A stretch of DNA of 64,000 nt from Plantimonas leprariae (GTDB lineage Bacteria > Pseudomonadota > Alphaproteobacteria > Rhizobiales > Rhizobiaceae). The position numbers and the translations under genes were made by a program. Of this stretch, positions 8,624-19,065 are shown in pieces; the stretch's first letter is position 1, and each line of letters starts with the position of its first letter. Location of the stretch: assembly GCF_008802405.1 (NCBI RefSeq), contig NZ_VZDO01000008.1, positions 152,389 to 216,388 on the forward strand, given 5' to 3'. Below the pieces are notes generated by a model. That model had not been told where the DNA came from. It did no database searches and saw only the letters and a list, made by a program, of their open reading frames with translations.

Positions 8624-11600
8624 CTACCGCGTGTCCATCGCGATCAGGCTGGCATTGCCGCCGGCTGCCGCGGTGTTGGTGGAAATCACCTGTTCGCGCC
8701 CGAATCGGACGACGTAGTTCGGGCCGCCCGCTTTCGGCCCAGTGCCGGACAGCGCCGAGCCGCCGAACGGCTGCGAACCGACGATCGCGCCGATCATGTT
8801 GCGGTTGACGTATATGTTGCCGACCGCGAGCCGCTCCGAGACGAAGCGGATCGTCTCGTCGATGCGGCTGTGGATGCCGAGCGTCAGGCCGTAGCCGGTC
8901 GCTTCCACCGCGTCGCAGACCTTGGCGAGTTCCCCGGCCTTCCAGCGGACGACATGCAGGATCGGTCCGAACACCTCGCGTTCCAGCGCTTCCGCACGGG
9001 CGAGTTCGACGATCGCCGGCGCGACCCACTGGCCGCCGGCCGGCAGACCCTCCGGCAGCGTGCCGGCGAAGCGGATGCGCTGCGTGCGCTGCATCATCGC
9101 CATATGCTCGTCCAGCATGCGCTTCTGCTCGGCGTCGATCACCGGGCCGACATCGGTCGAGACATCCTTCGGATTGCCGACCGTCAGTTCCGCCGCGGCG
9201 CCGGCGATCATCTCGAGCATTCGGTCGGCGACGTCCTCCTGCACGAAGAGCAGGCGCAGGGCCGAACAGCGCTGGCCGGCGGAACGGAAGGCCGAGGTCA
9301 CGACGTCGTCCGCCACCTGTTCCGGCAGCGCGGTCGCATCGACGATCAGGGCGTTGATGCCGCCGGTCTCCGCGATCAGCGGCGCGATCGGCGCGTTCCG
9401 CGCAGCCAAGGCCCGGTTGATCGCGAAGGCCGTCTCGGTCGAGCCGGTGAAGGCGACGACCGCCGTCGCCGGATGCGAGACGAGGGCCGCGCCGGTCTCG
9501 CCGTCGCCCGGCGCGAGGAACAACGAATCCCGCGCGAAACCCGCCTCCTTCAGGATCGCGACGGCGAGTTCGGCGACTAGCGGCGTCTGCTCGGCGGGCT
9601 TCGCGACGACGACGTTGCCGGCGGCGAGCGCCGCCGCGACCTGGCCGATGAATATCGCGAGCGGGAAGTTCCAGGGCGAGATCGCTACCGCGACGCCCCG
9701 CGAGCGATAGCGCAGCCGGTTCTCCTCGCCGGTCGGACCCGGCAGCGGCGTCGGTTGCGCGAACAGGCGCTCCGTCTCGTCGGCGTAGAAGCGGCAGAAA
9801 TCCTCTGCCTCGCGGATTTCGGCGAGCGCATCCTCGACCGTCTTGCCGCCCTCCGCCGCGAGCACGGCCATCAACTGTCCGCGCCGGCTTTCCATGATGT
9901 CGGCCGCCTTGCGCAGCGCCGCGGCGCGCGTCTTCGCCGGCACCTTCTCGGCGGCGACGACGTGGCGCTTCGCCTCGTCCATCAGCTTCGTCGCTCCCTC
10001 GGCCGTCAGGTGATGGCTGCGGCCGACCACGGAACCGTCCACCGGCGAGCGGATGTCGACCGGGTTGGACGCCAGCCCCGGCACGGCGCACTTCGCGTCC
10101 AGGCCGATGAGCTTCGCGCGGTTGCGCGCGGCCAGGAAGTCGTCCAGCGAACGGCGGTCGCCGAACTCGACGCCACGGGAATTGGCGCGATGCCCGAAGA
10201 TCGCCTCCGGCAGCGCGATGCGGGAATGGCTGGAGGGATCGGCCTTCATCACGTCGCGCGGACGCTCCAGCAGTTCCTCCACCGGCACGTCGGCATCGCC
10301 GACCTTGGCGACGAACGAGGAGTTCGCGCCGTTTTCCAGGAGGCGCCGTACAAGATAGGCGAGGAGGTCGCGATAGCCGCCGACCGGCGCGTAGATGCGG
10401 CAGGCGATCTTGTCGCCGACCGTCGCGCGCACCGATTCGTAGAGCGCTTCGCCCATGCCGTGCAGGCGCTGGAACTCGAAGCCGGACAGGTCGCTCGCCG
10501 CCATCTCGAGAATCGTCGAGACGGTCAGCGCGTTATGCGTCGCGAACTGCGGATAGAGCCGGGCGCGCCGGTCGAGCAGCGCCTTAGCCGCGACGAGGTA
10601 GGACAGGTCGGTCGCGGCTTTCCGCGTATAGACCGGATAGCCCGGAACACCCCGCTCCTGCGCGTGCTTGATCTCCGAGTCCCAGTAGGCGCCCTTCACG
10701 AGGCGCACCATCATCCGGATGCCGGCCTCCTCCGCGAGGCCCTCGATATGCTCGATCACGCCGAGCGCCCGCTTCTGATAGGCCTGGATGGCGAGGCCGA
10801 ACCCGTCCCAGCCGGAGAAGTCCGAGCCCCGCACGACCGCGTCGATCACGTCGAGCGACAGTTCCAGTCGGTCGGCTTCCTCCGCGTCGACCGTGAAGTT
10901 AAGGTCGTAGCTCTTCGCCCGGTTCGCGAGGTCCGCGACGAGCGGCACGAGCTCGGCGAGGACGCGCTCGCGGTTCGCGGCCGAATAGCGCGGATGCAGC
11001 GCCGACAGCTTGACGGAGATGCCCGGCCGGTCCGGCAGCGCCTTGTTGCCGGCTTTCCGCCCGATCGCCTCGATCGCGTCCGCGTAGGATTTGAAGTAGC
11101 GCTTCGCGTCGGCGCTCGTCCGGGCGCCCTCGCCCAGCATGTCGTAGGAGTGGCGGTAGCCTTTCTTCTCCAGCGCTCGCGCCCGCTCCAGCGCGTCGCC
11201 GATCGTCTCGCCCAGCACGAAATGCCGGCCGAGGAAGCGCATCGCCTGCCGGGTCGCGGTGCGCACCGCCGGCGCGCCGACACGCTTCACCAGCGAGGCG
11301 ATGACGCCGCCCGGCGTCTCGCCCGGGCGGATGATCCGCGCCGAGATGCCGAGCGCCCAGGCGGAGGCGGCGGTCAGCATGCGGTCCTCGTCGCCCTCGC
11401 GCGTCGCCCAGTCGCCGGCGCCGATCTTGTCCTCGATCAGCCGGTCCTGCGTCTCGGGGTCCGGCACGCGCAGGAGCGCCTCGGCGAGCACCATCAGCGC
11501 CAAGCCCTCGCGCGTCGACAGGCCGAACTCGCGCAGGAAGTCCTCGACGCCGCCGATGCCGCCGCTCTTCGCGCGAATCGCGGTGATGAAGTCGCGCGCC

Positions 11601-11713
11601 CGACGGTCCACCGCCGCCTCGTCGTGCGTCCAGCGATCGGCTTCGCGCAACAGCGCCGACACGGCGAGATCGTCCTTCGGCGAGAAGGGGGCGGAGAAGG
11701 CGGTGACGCGCAT
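8624..11713 (-). CDS. putA: Bifunctional proline dehydrogenase / L-glutamate-gamma-semialdehyde dehydrogenase PutA
   Basis: A 1029-residue protein that oxidises proline to glutamate in two steps, using FAD then NAD+. The N-terminal half is the PRODH barrel (for example RPGISVKLSALHPRYS, MVRLVKGAYWDSEIK and YPQFATHNA). The C-terminal half is an aldehyde dehydrogenase with the catalytic Glu in ETGGIN and the catalytic Cys in AGQRCSALR. It begins directly with the PutA domain and lacks the ribbon-helix-helix DNA-binding domain of enterobacterial PutA. This is the short type A form, which is controlled by a separate regulator. AAAGG lies seven bases before the ATG. It is divergent from putR with a 115-bp shared promoter region. 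Confidence 0.97.
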   Translation of the reverse strand: MRVTAFSAPFSPKDDLAVSALLREADRWTHDEAAVDRRARDFITAIRAKSGGIGGVEDFLREFGLSTREGLALMVLAEALLRVPDPETQDRLIEDKIGAGDWATREGDEDRMLTAASAWALGISARIIRPGETPGGVIASLVKRVGAPAVRTATRQAMRFLGRHFVLGETIGDALERARALEKKGYRHSYDMLGEGARTSADAKRYFKSYADAIEAIGRKAGNKALPDRPGISVKLSALHPRYSAANRERVLAELVPLVADLANRAKSYDLNFTVDAEEADRLELSLDVIDAVVRGSDFSGWDGFGLAIQAYQKRALGVIEHIEGLAEEAGIRMMVRLVKGAYWDSEIKHAQERGVPGYPVYTRKAATDLSYLVAAKALLDRRARLYPQFATHNALTVSTILEMAASDLSGFEFQRLHGMGEALYESVRATVGDKIACRIYAPVGGYRDLLAYLVRRLLENGANSSFVAKVGDADVPVEELLERPRDVMKADPSSHSRIALPEAIFGHRANSRGVEFGDRRSLDDFLAARNRAKLIGLDAKCAVPGLASNPVDIRSPVDGSVVGRSHHLTAEGATKLMDEAKRHVVAAEKVPAKTRAAALRKAADIMESRRGQLMAVLAAEGGKTVEDALAEIREAEDFCRFYADETERLFAQPTPLPGPTGEENRLRYRSRGVAVAISPWNFPLAIFIGQVAAALAAGNVVVAKPAEQTPLVAELAVAILKEAGFARDSLFLAPGDGETGAALVSHPATAVVAFTGSTETAFAINRALAARNAPIAPLIAETGGINALIVDATALPEQVADDVVTSAFRSAGQRCSALRLLFVQEDVADRMLEMIAGAAAELTVGNPKDVSTDVGPVIDAEQKRMLDEHMAMMQRTQRIRFAGTLPEGLPAGGQWVAPAIVELARAEALEREVFGPILHVVRWKAGELAKVCDAVEATGYGLTLGIHSRIDETIRFVSERLAVGNIYVNRNMIGAIVGSQPFGGSALSGTGPKAGGPNYVVRFGREQVISTNTAAAGGNASLIAMDTR

Positions 11714-11828
11714 GGATCGGCCTTTGACGTTGTCCCTCGCAGGATATCAACTCGTTGGCCGCGTTTCTCGCGGTTGTTCCTTCGGGTTGCCGTGATAAGC
11801 TGCGCCATTCGAGCCTTTCGCCGCGAAC

Positions 11829-12290
11829 ATGACCGAGATCGATCCGAAAGACCGCAAGATCCTGGCTGCGCTGCAGGACAACGGCCGCCTGACGACGCTC
11901 GAACTCGCGGAGCGCGTGCACCTTTCCCCGACCGCCACCGCCGAACGGATCCGGCGTCTCACGCGCGACGGCTACATCCTCGGCACCATGGCGCGGCTGT
12001 CGCCTGAAAAGCTGGGGCGCGGCATGATCGTCTTCGTGGAGGTTCGCCTCGACCGCACCAGCGACGACGTCTTCAGCGCCTTCGCCGAGGCCGCGCGGCG
12101 CAGCCCGGACATCATGGAGTGCCACATGGTGGCGGGCGGGTTCGACTATCTCATCAAGGCGCGGGTCGAGAACATGACGTCCTATCGCGCCTTCCTCTCC
12201 GACACGCTGCTCGCGCTGCCGGGCATCCGGGAAACGCACACCTATACGGTGATGGAAGAAGTGAAGAACACAGCGGCCCTGCCGATCTGA
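11829..12290 (+). CDS. putR: Lrp/AsnC-family regulator of proline catabolism PutR
   Basis: A 153-residue protein. The N-terminal helix-turn-helix (ILAALQDNGRLTTLELAERV and LSPTATAERIRRL) is followed by a C-terminal RAM ligand-binding domain (GMIVFVEVRL, MECHMVAGGFDYLIKARV, TYTVMEEVK). In alphaproteobacteria, PutR encoded divergently from putA activates putA in response to proline (family knowledge). The divergent arrangement here matches. The operator is expected within 11714-11828. The Shine-Dalgarno before the ATG is weak. Confidence 0.93.
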   Translation: MTEIDPKDRKILAALQDNGRLTTLELAERVHLSPTATAERIRRLTRDGYILGTMARLSPEKLGRGMIVFVEVRLDRTSDDVFSAFAEAARRSPDIMECHMVAGGFDYLIKARVENMTSYRAFLSDTLLALPGIRETHTYTVMEEVKNTAALPI

Positions 12291-12318
12291 CCGCGAGGGG
12301 ATGGCTTGCATACGGAAT

Positions 12319-12339
12319 GATCAGGGGACCTTTCTGATC
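12319..12339. promoter_or_regulatory. Inverted repeat upstream of choX
   Basis: GATCAG (12319-12324) and CTGATC (12334-12339) are exact inverted repeats separated by nine bases. They lie 29 bases after the putR stop and 92 bases before the choX start. No U tract follows, so an operator is more likely than a terminator. The binding protein is unknown; BetI- or choline-type control is only a guess from the downstream operon. Confidence 0.35.
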
Positions 12340-12430
12340 GCGACTTGCGCTGCCGCGGATGCCCGCGCATAAATTTTCCGCCTCGGCTCTCATCGCTCGA
12401 GTTCGAGGCGCGGGGTGGAGAGGAACGGGC

Positions 12431-13378
12431 ATGAAACTGATGCTGAAGCTCGCAGGGGCCGCGCTCGCGGCGACGACGCTCGCCTCGGGCGCGGCGGCGC
12501 AGGAGGCGGCGAGCTGTTCCACCGTCCGCCTGTCCGATGTCGGCTGGACGGACATCACGGCGACGACGGCGACGGCGAGCACGGTGCTGAAGGCGCTCGG
12601 CTACGAGCCGGACGTGAAGATCCTTTCCGTTCCCGTCACCTTCGCCTCGCTCGCCAACAACGATCTCGACGTCTTCCTCGGCAACTGGATGCCGACGCAG
12701 ACGGGCGACATCCAGAAATACACCGACAACGGCTCGATCGAGCGCATCAACACCAATCTCGAAGGGGCGAAGTACACGCTGGCCGTGCCGCAGTACCTCT
12801 ACGACGAGGGGCTGAAGGACTTCGCCGACATCGAGAAGTTCCGCGACAAGCTCGGCGGCAAGATCTACGGAATCGAGCCGGGCAACGACGGCAACAGCCA
12901 GATCATCAAGATGATCAAGGACAACGATTTCGGCACGAAGGATTTCGAGATCGTCGAATCGTCCGAGCAGGGCATGCTGGCGCAGGTCGCCCGCGCGACG
13001 CGCTCCGAGAAGCCGATCGTCTTCCTCGGCTGGGCGCCGCACCCGATGAATACCAACTTCAAGCTCGCCTACCTGTCCGGCGGCGACAAGTATTTCGGCC
13101 CGAACTTCGGCGGCGCGACGGTCCATACCGTGACGCGCAAGGGCTATTCCACCGAGTGCCCGAACGTCGGCATGCTCTTGAAGAACATGACCTTCGACCT
13201 CGACGGCGAGAACGTCATGATGGGCGGCATCCTCGACAAGAAGGAGGAGCCGTCGGCCGCCGCCACCGAATGGCTGAAGGCTCATCCGGAAAAGCTCGAC
13301 GCCTGGCTGAAGGGCGTCAAGACCAAGGACGGCGGCGACGGCGAGGCGGCGGTGAAGGCGGCGCTCGGTCTTTCCTGA
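12431..13378 (+). CDS. choX: Choline ABC transporter substrate-binding protein ChoX
   Basis: A 315-residue periplasmic protein. The signal peptide is MKLMLKLAGAALAATTLASG with cleavage after AAAQ. The mature part is an OpuAC-type domain: VRLSDVGWTDITATTATAST, DVFLGNWMPTQ, YGIEPGNDGNSQII and FLGWAPHPMN. These Trp-containing segments supply the aromatic cage for the quaternary ammonium group in the ChoX/OpuAC family. The start is set at the ATG with AGGA six bases upstream; a longer frame upstream has no signal peptide at its N-terminus. It is the first gene of choXWV. Confidence 0.92.
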   Translation: MKLMLKLAGAALAATTLASGAAAQEAASCSTVRLSDVGWTDITATTATASTVLKALGYEPDVKILSVPVTFASLANNDLDVFLGNWMPTQTGDIQKYTDNGSIERINTNLEGAKYTLAVPQYLYDEGLKDFADIEKFRDKLGGKIYGIEPGNDGNSQIIKMIKDNDFGTKDFEIVESSEQGMLAQVARATRSEKPIVFLGWAPHPMNTNFKLAYLSGGDKYFGPNFGGATVHTVTRKGYSTECPNVGMLLKNMTFDLDGENVMMGGILDKKEEPSAAATEWLKAHPEKLDAWLKGVKTKDGGDGEAAVKAALGLS

Positions 13379-13472
13379 CGCTGCGTCCCATCCAGATGCG
13401 TGAACGGCACGGACCGCCCGGAAACGTCTTCCCCGGCGCCCTCGCGGCGCGGTCGGACGGGATTTCCGGACG

Positions 13473-14312
13473 GTGAACTGGCTCACGGACCACAAGCTGC
13501 CGGTCGGCGCCTATGCCGAAAGCGTCGTCGACTGGCTGACCGGCAACCTCACCGCCGTGTTCGACGCGATCACGGCCGGCCTCGAAAGCTTCATCGACGG
13601 CATCCTGTTCGTGCTGGAGCGGCCGCACCCGCTGGTGATCGTCGCGGCCTTCTGCCTGATCGCCTGGGCGAGCCGCCGCTCGGTCGCGATCGTCGCCTTC
13701 ACGCTCTTCGGCCTGCTCCTGATCATCAATCTCGGCTTCTGGCGGGAGACGACGCAGACCCTTGCGCTCGTGCTCGCGGCGACGACGGTCTCGATGCTGG
13801 TCGGCGTGCCGCTCGGCATCGCCGCGGCGCGGCGCGAGTGGTTCTACGCCGGCTTGAGGCCGGTGCTCGACCTCATGCAGACCATCCCGACCTTCGTCTA
13901 TCTCATTCCGGCACTGATCCTTTTCGGCCTCGGCGTCGTGCCGGGGCTCGTGGCGACGGTGATCTTCGCCCTCCCCGCGCCCATCCGCCTGACGCGGCTC
14001 GGCATCGTCTCGACGCCCCGGCAGCTCGTCGAAGCCGGCGACGCCTTCGGCGCGACGCCGCTGCAACGGCTGTTCAAGGTCGAGATCCCCTATGCGCTGC
14101 CGCAGATCATGGCCGGACTGACGCAGACGATCATGCTCTCCCTATCGATGGTGGTGATCGCCGCACTCGTCGGCGCGCCGGGGCTCGGCGTCCCGGTGCT
14201 GCGCGCCCTCAACCAGATCAATGTCGGCATGGGCTTCGAGGCGGGCCTCGCGATCGTCCTCCTCGCGATCATTCTCGACCGGCTCTTTCCGGGCAGCGAG
14301 GGCACCCGATGA
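13473..14312 (+). CDS. choW: Choline ABC transporter permease ChoW
   Basis: A 279-residue inner-membrane permease of the ProW/OpuAB type with five to seven TM helices. The EAA-like loop reads LVEAGDAFGATPLQRLFKVEIPYALP, and family segments include LDLMQTIPTFVYLIPALILF and the C-terminal VGAPGLGVPVLRALNQ. It begins with a GTG and has a poor Shine-Dalgarno. It follows choX by 94 bp and overlaps choV by 4 bp (ATGA), indicating one operon. Confidence 0.92.
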   Translation: MNWLTDHKLPVGAYAESVVDWLTGNLTAVFDAITAGLESFIDGILFVLERPHPLVIVAAFCLIAWASRRSVAIVAFTLFGLLLIINLGFWRETTQTLALVLAATTVSMLVGVPLGIAAARREWFYAGLRPVLDLMQTIPTFVYLIPALILFGLGVVPGLVATVIFALPAPIRLTRLGIVSTPRQLVEAGDAFGATPLQRLFKVEIPYALPQIMAGLTQTIMLSLSMVVIAALVGAPGLGVPVLRALNQINVGMGFEAGLAIVLLAIILDRLFPGSEGTR

Positions 14313-15400
14313 GCGCCGCCGCACGGAACAACGGCGCCGCTCGCTCGATCGTTTCCTTCGAGAACGTCTCCATCGTCTTCGGTCGCAAGGCGAAATCGGC
14401 GCTGCCGCTGATCGACCGGGGCGCGACGCGCGCCGAGATCAAGCGGGAAACGGACGCGGTGCTCGGCGTCGCTGACGCCACGCTCGACATCCGCGAAGGC
14501 GAGATCGCCGTCCTGATGGGCCTCAGCGGCTCCGGCAAGTCGACGCTCATCCGGGCGGTCAACGGTCTGGCTCCGGTCACGCGCGGCCGCGTCGTGGTGG
14601 ATACCGGGCGCGGCGCGGTCGATCCGCGCGCCTGCTCGCGGGCACGGCTCCGCGAACTCCGCCGGCACGAGGTCGCGATGGTGTTCCAGCAGTTCGCGCT
14701 CCTCCCCTGGCGCACGGTTGCCGACAATGTCGGTTTCGGGCTGGAGCTTTCCGGCGTACCCGCCGAGAAGCGACGCGAGGCGGTGGCGCGCCAGCTCGAA
14801 CTCGTCGGCTTGGCCGATTGGGGGCAGGCGCGCGTCGGCGAACTCTCCGGCGGCATGCAGCAGCGCGTCGGCCTCGCCCGCGCCTTCGCGACCGACGCGC
14901 CGGTCCTCCTCATGGACGAGCCCTTCTCGGCGCTCGACCCCTTGATCCGCACGCGCCTGCAGGACGAGCTGCTCGAGCTCCAGGCGCGGCTCCGGAAGAC
15001 GATCGTCTTCGTCAGCCACGATCTCGACGAGGCGTTCAAGCTCGGCAACCGCATCGCGATCATGGAGGGCGGCCGCATCGTGCAGACGGGCACCGCGCAG
15101 GACATCGTGCTGCGGCCCGCAACCGACTACGTCGCCGATTTCGTCGCGCACATGAACCCCTTGAGCGTCCTCACCGCCGGCGACGTGATGGCGCCACTGC
15201 TTCAGGCACCGGACGGCCAGACCGCCGCCTCCGTCGCCGGCAGCGCCGCGCCGGACACGCCGCTCCGCCGCATCATCGGCGCGGTCTCGGCCAACCGCGG
15301 CGACGTCATGGTCTCGGATAATGGCCGCATCCTCGGCCGCATCGGCCCGCAGGAGATCGTCGACGCCCTCGGCCGGCAAGGGCGAAACAGCCCCGGATGA
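14309..15400 (+). CDS. choV: Choline ABC transporter ATP-binding protein ChoV
   Basis: A 363-residue ATPase of the ProV/OpuAA type. Walker A is GLSGSGKST, the Q-loop region MVFQQFALLPWRTV, the signature LSGGMQQRVGLARA, and Walker B VLLMDEPFSALDP with the H-loop VFVSHDLDEA. The roughly 85-residue C-terminal extension after FVAHMNPLSVLTAGDVM takes the place of the CBS pair seen in ProV but looks degenerate. The ATG overlaps the choW stop. The frame stays open for about 900 bp upstream inside choW, but that part is a shadow. Confidence 0.93.
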   Translation: MSAAARNNGAARSIVSFENVSIVFGRKAKSALPLIDRGATRAEIKRETDAVLGVADATLDIREGEIAVLMGLSGSGKSTLIRAVNGLAPVTRGRVVVDTGRGAVDPRACSRARLRELRRHEVAMVFQQFALLPWRTVADNVGFGLELSGVPAEKRREAVARQLELVGLADWGQARVGELSGGMQQRVGLARAFATDAPVLLMDEPFSALDPLIRTRLQDELLELQARLRKTIVFVSHDLDEAFKLGNRIAIMEGGRIVQTGTAQDIVLRPATDYVADFVAHMNPLSVLTAGDVMAPLLQAPDGQTAASVAGSAAPDTPLRRIIGAVSANRGDVMVSDNGRILGRIGPQEIVDALGRQGRNSPG

Positions 15401-15490
15401 GTCGAGAGCGGTCGTCGGACGGGCCGCTCCCTCGATGGCAGGTATCACTGCACGCGAAAGCGCGACGTCGGAGCGCGCCGGAGAGAGGGG

Positions 15491-16282
15491 ATGTCGAGCT
15501 TTTTCGTATCGTTGGTGATCGGGCTGTTGTTCGCCATCGTCGCGATCGTGCTGGTTCTCGGCGCCTACTTCACGGCCCGAGCGCTTTTCGGACCCACGCA
15601 TGAAGGGGATCGGACGCACGAGGCAGCCATCGGCATCGCCACGCGGATCGCGGCGCTGCACGGACTGATCCTCGCGCTCGTCTACGCGCAGGAACTCGAC
15701 GACTACAAGGACGTGCGCGGCGGTGTGACCGAGGAGGCCATCGCGATTTCGGACGTCTTCAACGACATGCGGCGTTACGGCGGGACCGAAGTCGCGGCGG
15801 TGCAGCAGGGCGTCGCCCAATACGTCGCAACGGTCGTCGGCGAGGAATGGGCCGCACTCGGCCGGGGCGAAGGCCTATCGACGAAAGCCTGGCTTCAGTG
15901 GAACGCCGTCTACGAGCGGCTCCTGGATCTTTCGCCGACGACGGACCGGCAACGCTTCCTCGCCGATCGCATGCGCGCGCGCATCACTGCCGTCGCGAAG
16001 CTCAGGCAAACGCGGGAGGCGACCGCAACCGGGCGTTTCAGCGGGCTGTTCTGGGGACCGGCCATCATCGGGCTGATCCTTCTGGCGATGCCACTTTACG
16101 TCTACCGTCCTAGCCGAACCCATCTGGCGCTCTTCGCTCTGTTCGGCGCCTATTCGGGTGTGATCCTGTTCTTCATCTACGGCTTCGCCAACCCGTTCGC
16201 GAACCCGGGGAAACTGGAGCCGACGCCCTTCCTCCGCCTTTTGGAAGGCGATGTCGGAAAGATCCTTCCGCTACCGAACTGA
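15491..16282 (+). CDS. DUF4239 family membrane protein
   Basis: A 263-residue protein with TM1 at 5-28, two helices around 178-220 and a long soluble loop between. The sequence includes AAIGIATRIAALHGLILALV and RGGVTEEAIAISDVFNDM, as in bacterial DUF4239/bestrophin-like proteins. Function is unknown; a channel-like role is proposed for relatives. GGAG lies seven bases before the ATG. It follows choV by 90 bp and may be read from the same operon, but a role in choline metabolism is not indicated. Confidence 0.7.
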   Translation: MSSFFVSLVIGLLFAIVAIVLVLGAYFTARALFGPTHEGDRTHEAAIGIATRIAALHGLILALVYAQELDDYKDVRGGVTEEAIAISDVFNDMRRYGGTEVAAVQQGVAQYVATVVGEEWAALGRGEGLSTKAWLQWNAVYERLLDLSPTTDRQRFLADRMRARITAVAKLRQTREATATGRFSGLFWGPAIIGLILLAMPLYVYRPSRTHLALFALFGAYSGVILFFIYGFANPFANPGKLEPTPFLRLLEGDVGKILPLPN

Positions 16283-16386
16283 GGCCGCAGCGTCGCTCGA
16301 TCGCGTGTTCTCGACGCCCTCCTCCCGGCCACCCGTTCCAACCCGTCGATACGGCGGATGGCGTTCGAGGCTGCCTCCGCTTTCCG

Positions 16387-17213
<827 letters not shown>

Positions 17214-17217
<4 letters not shown>

Positions 17218-18059
17218 CGGGCGGCTCCGGCGTCGGCGGCGACGAGATCGGACACCGTCGGCAACCGGTCGCCTTCCGCGTTCTCCGGCAGGGCCGAGAG
17301 CAGCGCGCGCGTATAGGCCTCGCGCGGGCTGGTGAACAGCGACAGGACGTCCGCCTCCTCCACCTTCCGCCCCTTGTACTGGACGATGACGCGGTCGGCC
17401 GTCTCGGCGACGACGCCCATGTCGTGCGTGATCATGATCAGTCCCATGCGATGCTCGGCCTGGAGCTTCATCAGGAGGTCGAGGATCTGCTTCTGGATCG
17501 TCACATCGAGCGCCGTGGTCGGCTCGTCGGCGATCAGCAGTTTCGGATTGCAGGCGAGCGCCATCGCGATCATCACGCGCTGGCACTGGCCGCCGGACAT
17601 CTGGTGCGGATAGCTATTCAGCCGCTCCTCGGGCTCCGGGATGCCGACGGCCTGCAGCAGCTCGATCGCCTTGGCCCGCCGCTCGCGCTTTCCGAGCTTC
17701 AGGTGCTCGCGAAGCACCTCCTCGATCTGGTAGCCGGCCGTGAAGCACGGGTTGAGGCTGGCATTCGGCTCCTGGAAGATCATCGCGACGTCGCGGCCGA
17801 CGATCTCGCGCCGGCGCTTGCCGACGAGGCCGCGCATGTCGATTCCCTCGAAGGTCATCGCGTCGGCCGTCACGGTCGCCGTCGGCGGCAGAAGACCCAT
17901 CACCGCCAGCATGCCGACGGATTTGCCGGAGCCGGACTCGCCGACGATGGCGAGCACCTCGCCGGCATCGACGGACAGGTCGATGCCGTCCACCGCCTTG
18001 AAGGCGCCGGTGGAGGTCGCGAAGGAAACGGAGAGATTGCGGACTTCGAGAAGCGACAT
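17214..18059 (-). CDS. dppD: Dipeptide ABC transporter ATP-binding protein DppD
   Basis: A 281-residue OppD/DppD-type ATPase. Walker A is [10 protein letters not shown], the Q-loop [16 protein letters not shown], the signature [15 protein letters not shown], Walker [15 protein letters not shown] and the H-loop [16 protein letters not shown]. The C-terminal oligopeptide-transporter extension [15 protein letters not shown] is present. It forms a heterodimer with DppF to power import. It starts 4 bp after the dppC stop and overlaps dppF. Confidence 0.94.
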
Positions 18060-18063
18060 CGGC

Positions 18064-19065
18064 TCAGCTACGTTTCAGCTTCGGGTCCAGCGCATCGCGC
18101 AGGCCGTCGCCGACGAGGTTGATCGCCAGCACCGTGATCAGGATCGCGAGGCCCGGGAACGTCACCACCCACCAGGCGCGCAGCACGAACTCGCGCGCTT
18201 CCGCCAGCATCGTGCCCCATTCCGGCGTCGGCGGCTGCGCCCCGACGCCCAGGAAGCCGAGTGCCGCGACATCGAGGATCGACGAGGAGAAGGACAGCGT
18301 GCCCTGCACGATCAGCGGCCCGAGGCAGTTCGGCAGGATCGTCGCGAACATCAGCCGCAGCGGCCGCGCCCCGACGACGCGCGCGGCGGTGACGTAGTCG
18401 CGACGCTTCTCGCCGAGCACCGAGGCGCGCGTCAGGCGCACGAAATGCGGCTGGTACGTCGCGGCAATCGCCAGCATGGCGCAGATGAGGTTCGGCCCGA
18501 GCGCGTAGATGACCCCCGCGACGGAGCCCGGCAGCAGCGGCAGCAAGTAGTTGATCGCGGGCACGAGCACAGAGACCAGCGCGAGCGCCAGGAGGATCGG
18601 CGGGAAGGCCAGGATGACGTCCATGACGCGCATGATCAGCGCATCGAGCCACCCGCCGACATAGCCGGCGACGAGGCCGAGGATGACCCCGACGAGGAGC
18701 GTGATCGTCACCACGACGACGCCGACGAACATCGAATAGCGCGCGCCGTAGATCAGCCTCGACAGGACGTCGCGGCCGACCGCATCGGTTCCGAGCAGGT
18801 AGGTCAGCCGCCCGCCGGTCTCCCAGGCCGGCGGCACGAGCAGCGCCGCGCGATCCTGGATCGTCGGGTCGTGCGGCACGACCAGCGGCGCGAACAGCGC
18901 CAGGAGCACGACCAGCCCGAACACCGCGAGCCCGACCACGGCGCCCTTGTTGACGGAGAAGTAGTACCAGAAGTCGGCGAGTTGCTGCCGGCGCACGCTG
19001 CGCGCCGAGACCGCGCCCTCGGAGCCGCCCGCTCCGGCGGCCTGTCCGGCGTTCATCTGGCTCAT
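18064..19065 (-). CDS. dppC: Dipeptide ABC transporter permease DppC
   Basis: A 333-residue permease. A cytoplasmic N-terminus precedes TM1 (GAVVGLAVFGLVVLLALFAP), then the OppC N-terminal segment (LLGTDAVGRDVLSRLIYGAR) and five TM helices. The EAA loop is around RDYVTAARVVGARPLRLMFA. The ATG at 19065 overlaps the dppB stop by 4 bp. The frame remains open far upstream through dppB and dppA, but those regions are the real genes in other frames. Confidence 0.93.
   Translation of the reverse strand: MSQMNAGQAAGAGGSEGAVSARSVRRQQLADFWYYFSVNKGAVVGLAVFGLVVLLALFAPLVVPHDPTIQDRAALLVPPAWETGGRLTYLLGTDAVGRDVLSRLIYGARYSMFVGVVVVTITLLVGVILGLVAGYVGGWLDALIMRVMDVILAFPPILLALALVSVLVPAINYLLPLLPGSVAGVIYALGPNLICAMLAIAATYQPHFVRLTRASVLGEKRRDYVTAARVVGARPLRLMFATILPNCLGPLIVQGTLSFSSSILDVAALGFLGVGAQPPTPEWGTMLAEAREFVLRAWWVVTFPGLAILITVLAINLVGDGLRDALDPKLKRS

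Noticed and set aside
13400..14308. In-frame upstream extension of choV
   Set aside because: It covers choW in another frame; the choV ATG overlaps the choW stop exactly, as expected for coupled genes.
15406..15429. GAGCGG/CCGCTC hairpin after choV
   Set aside because: Only 6 bp and no U tract.
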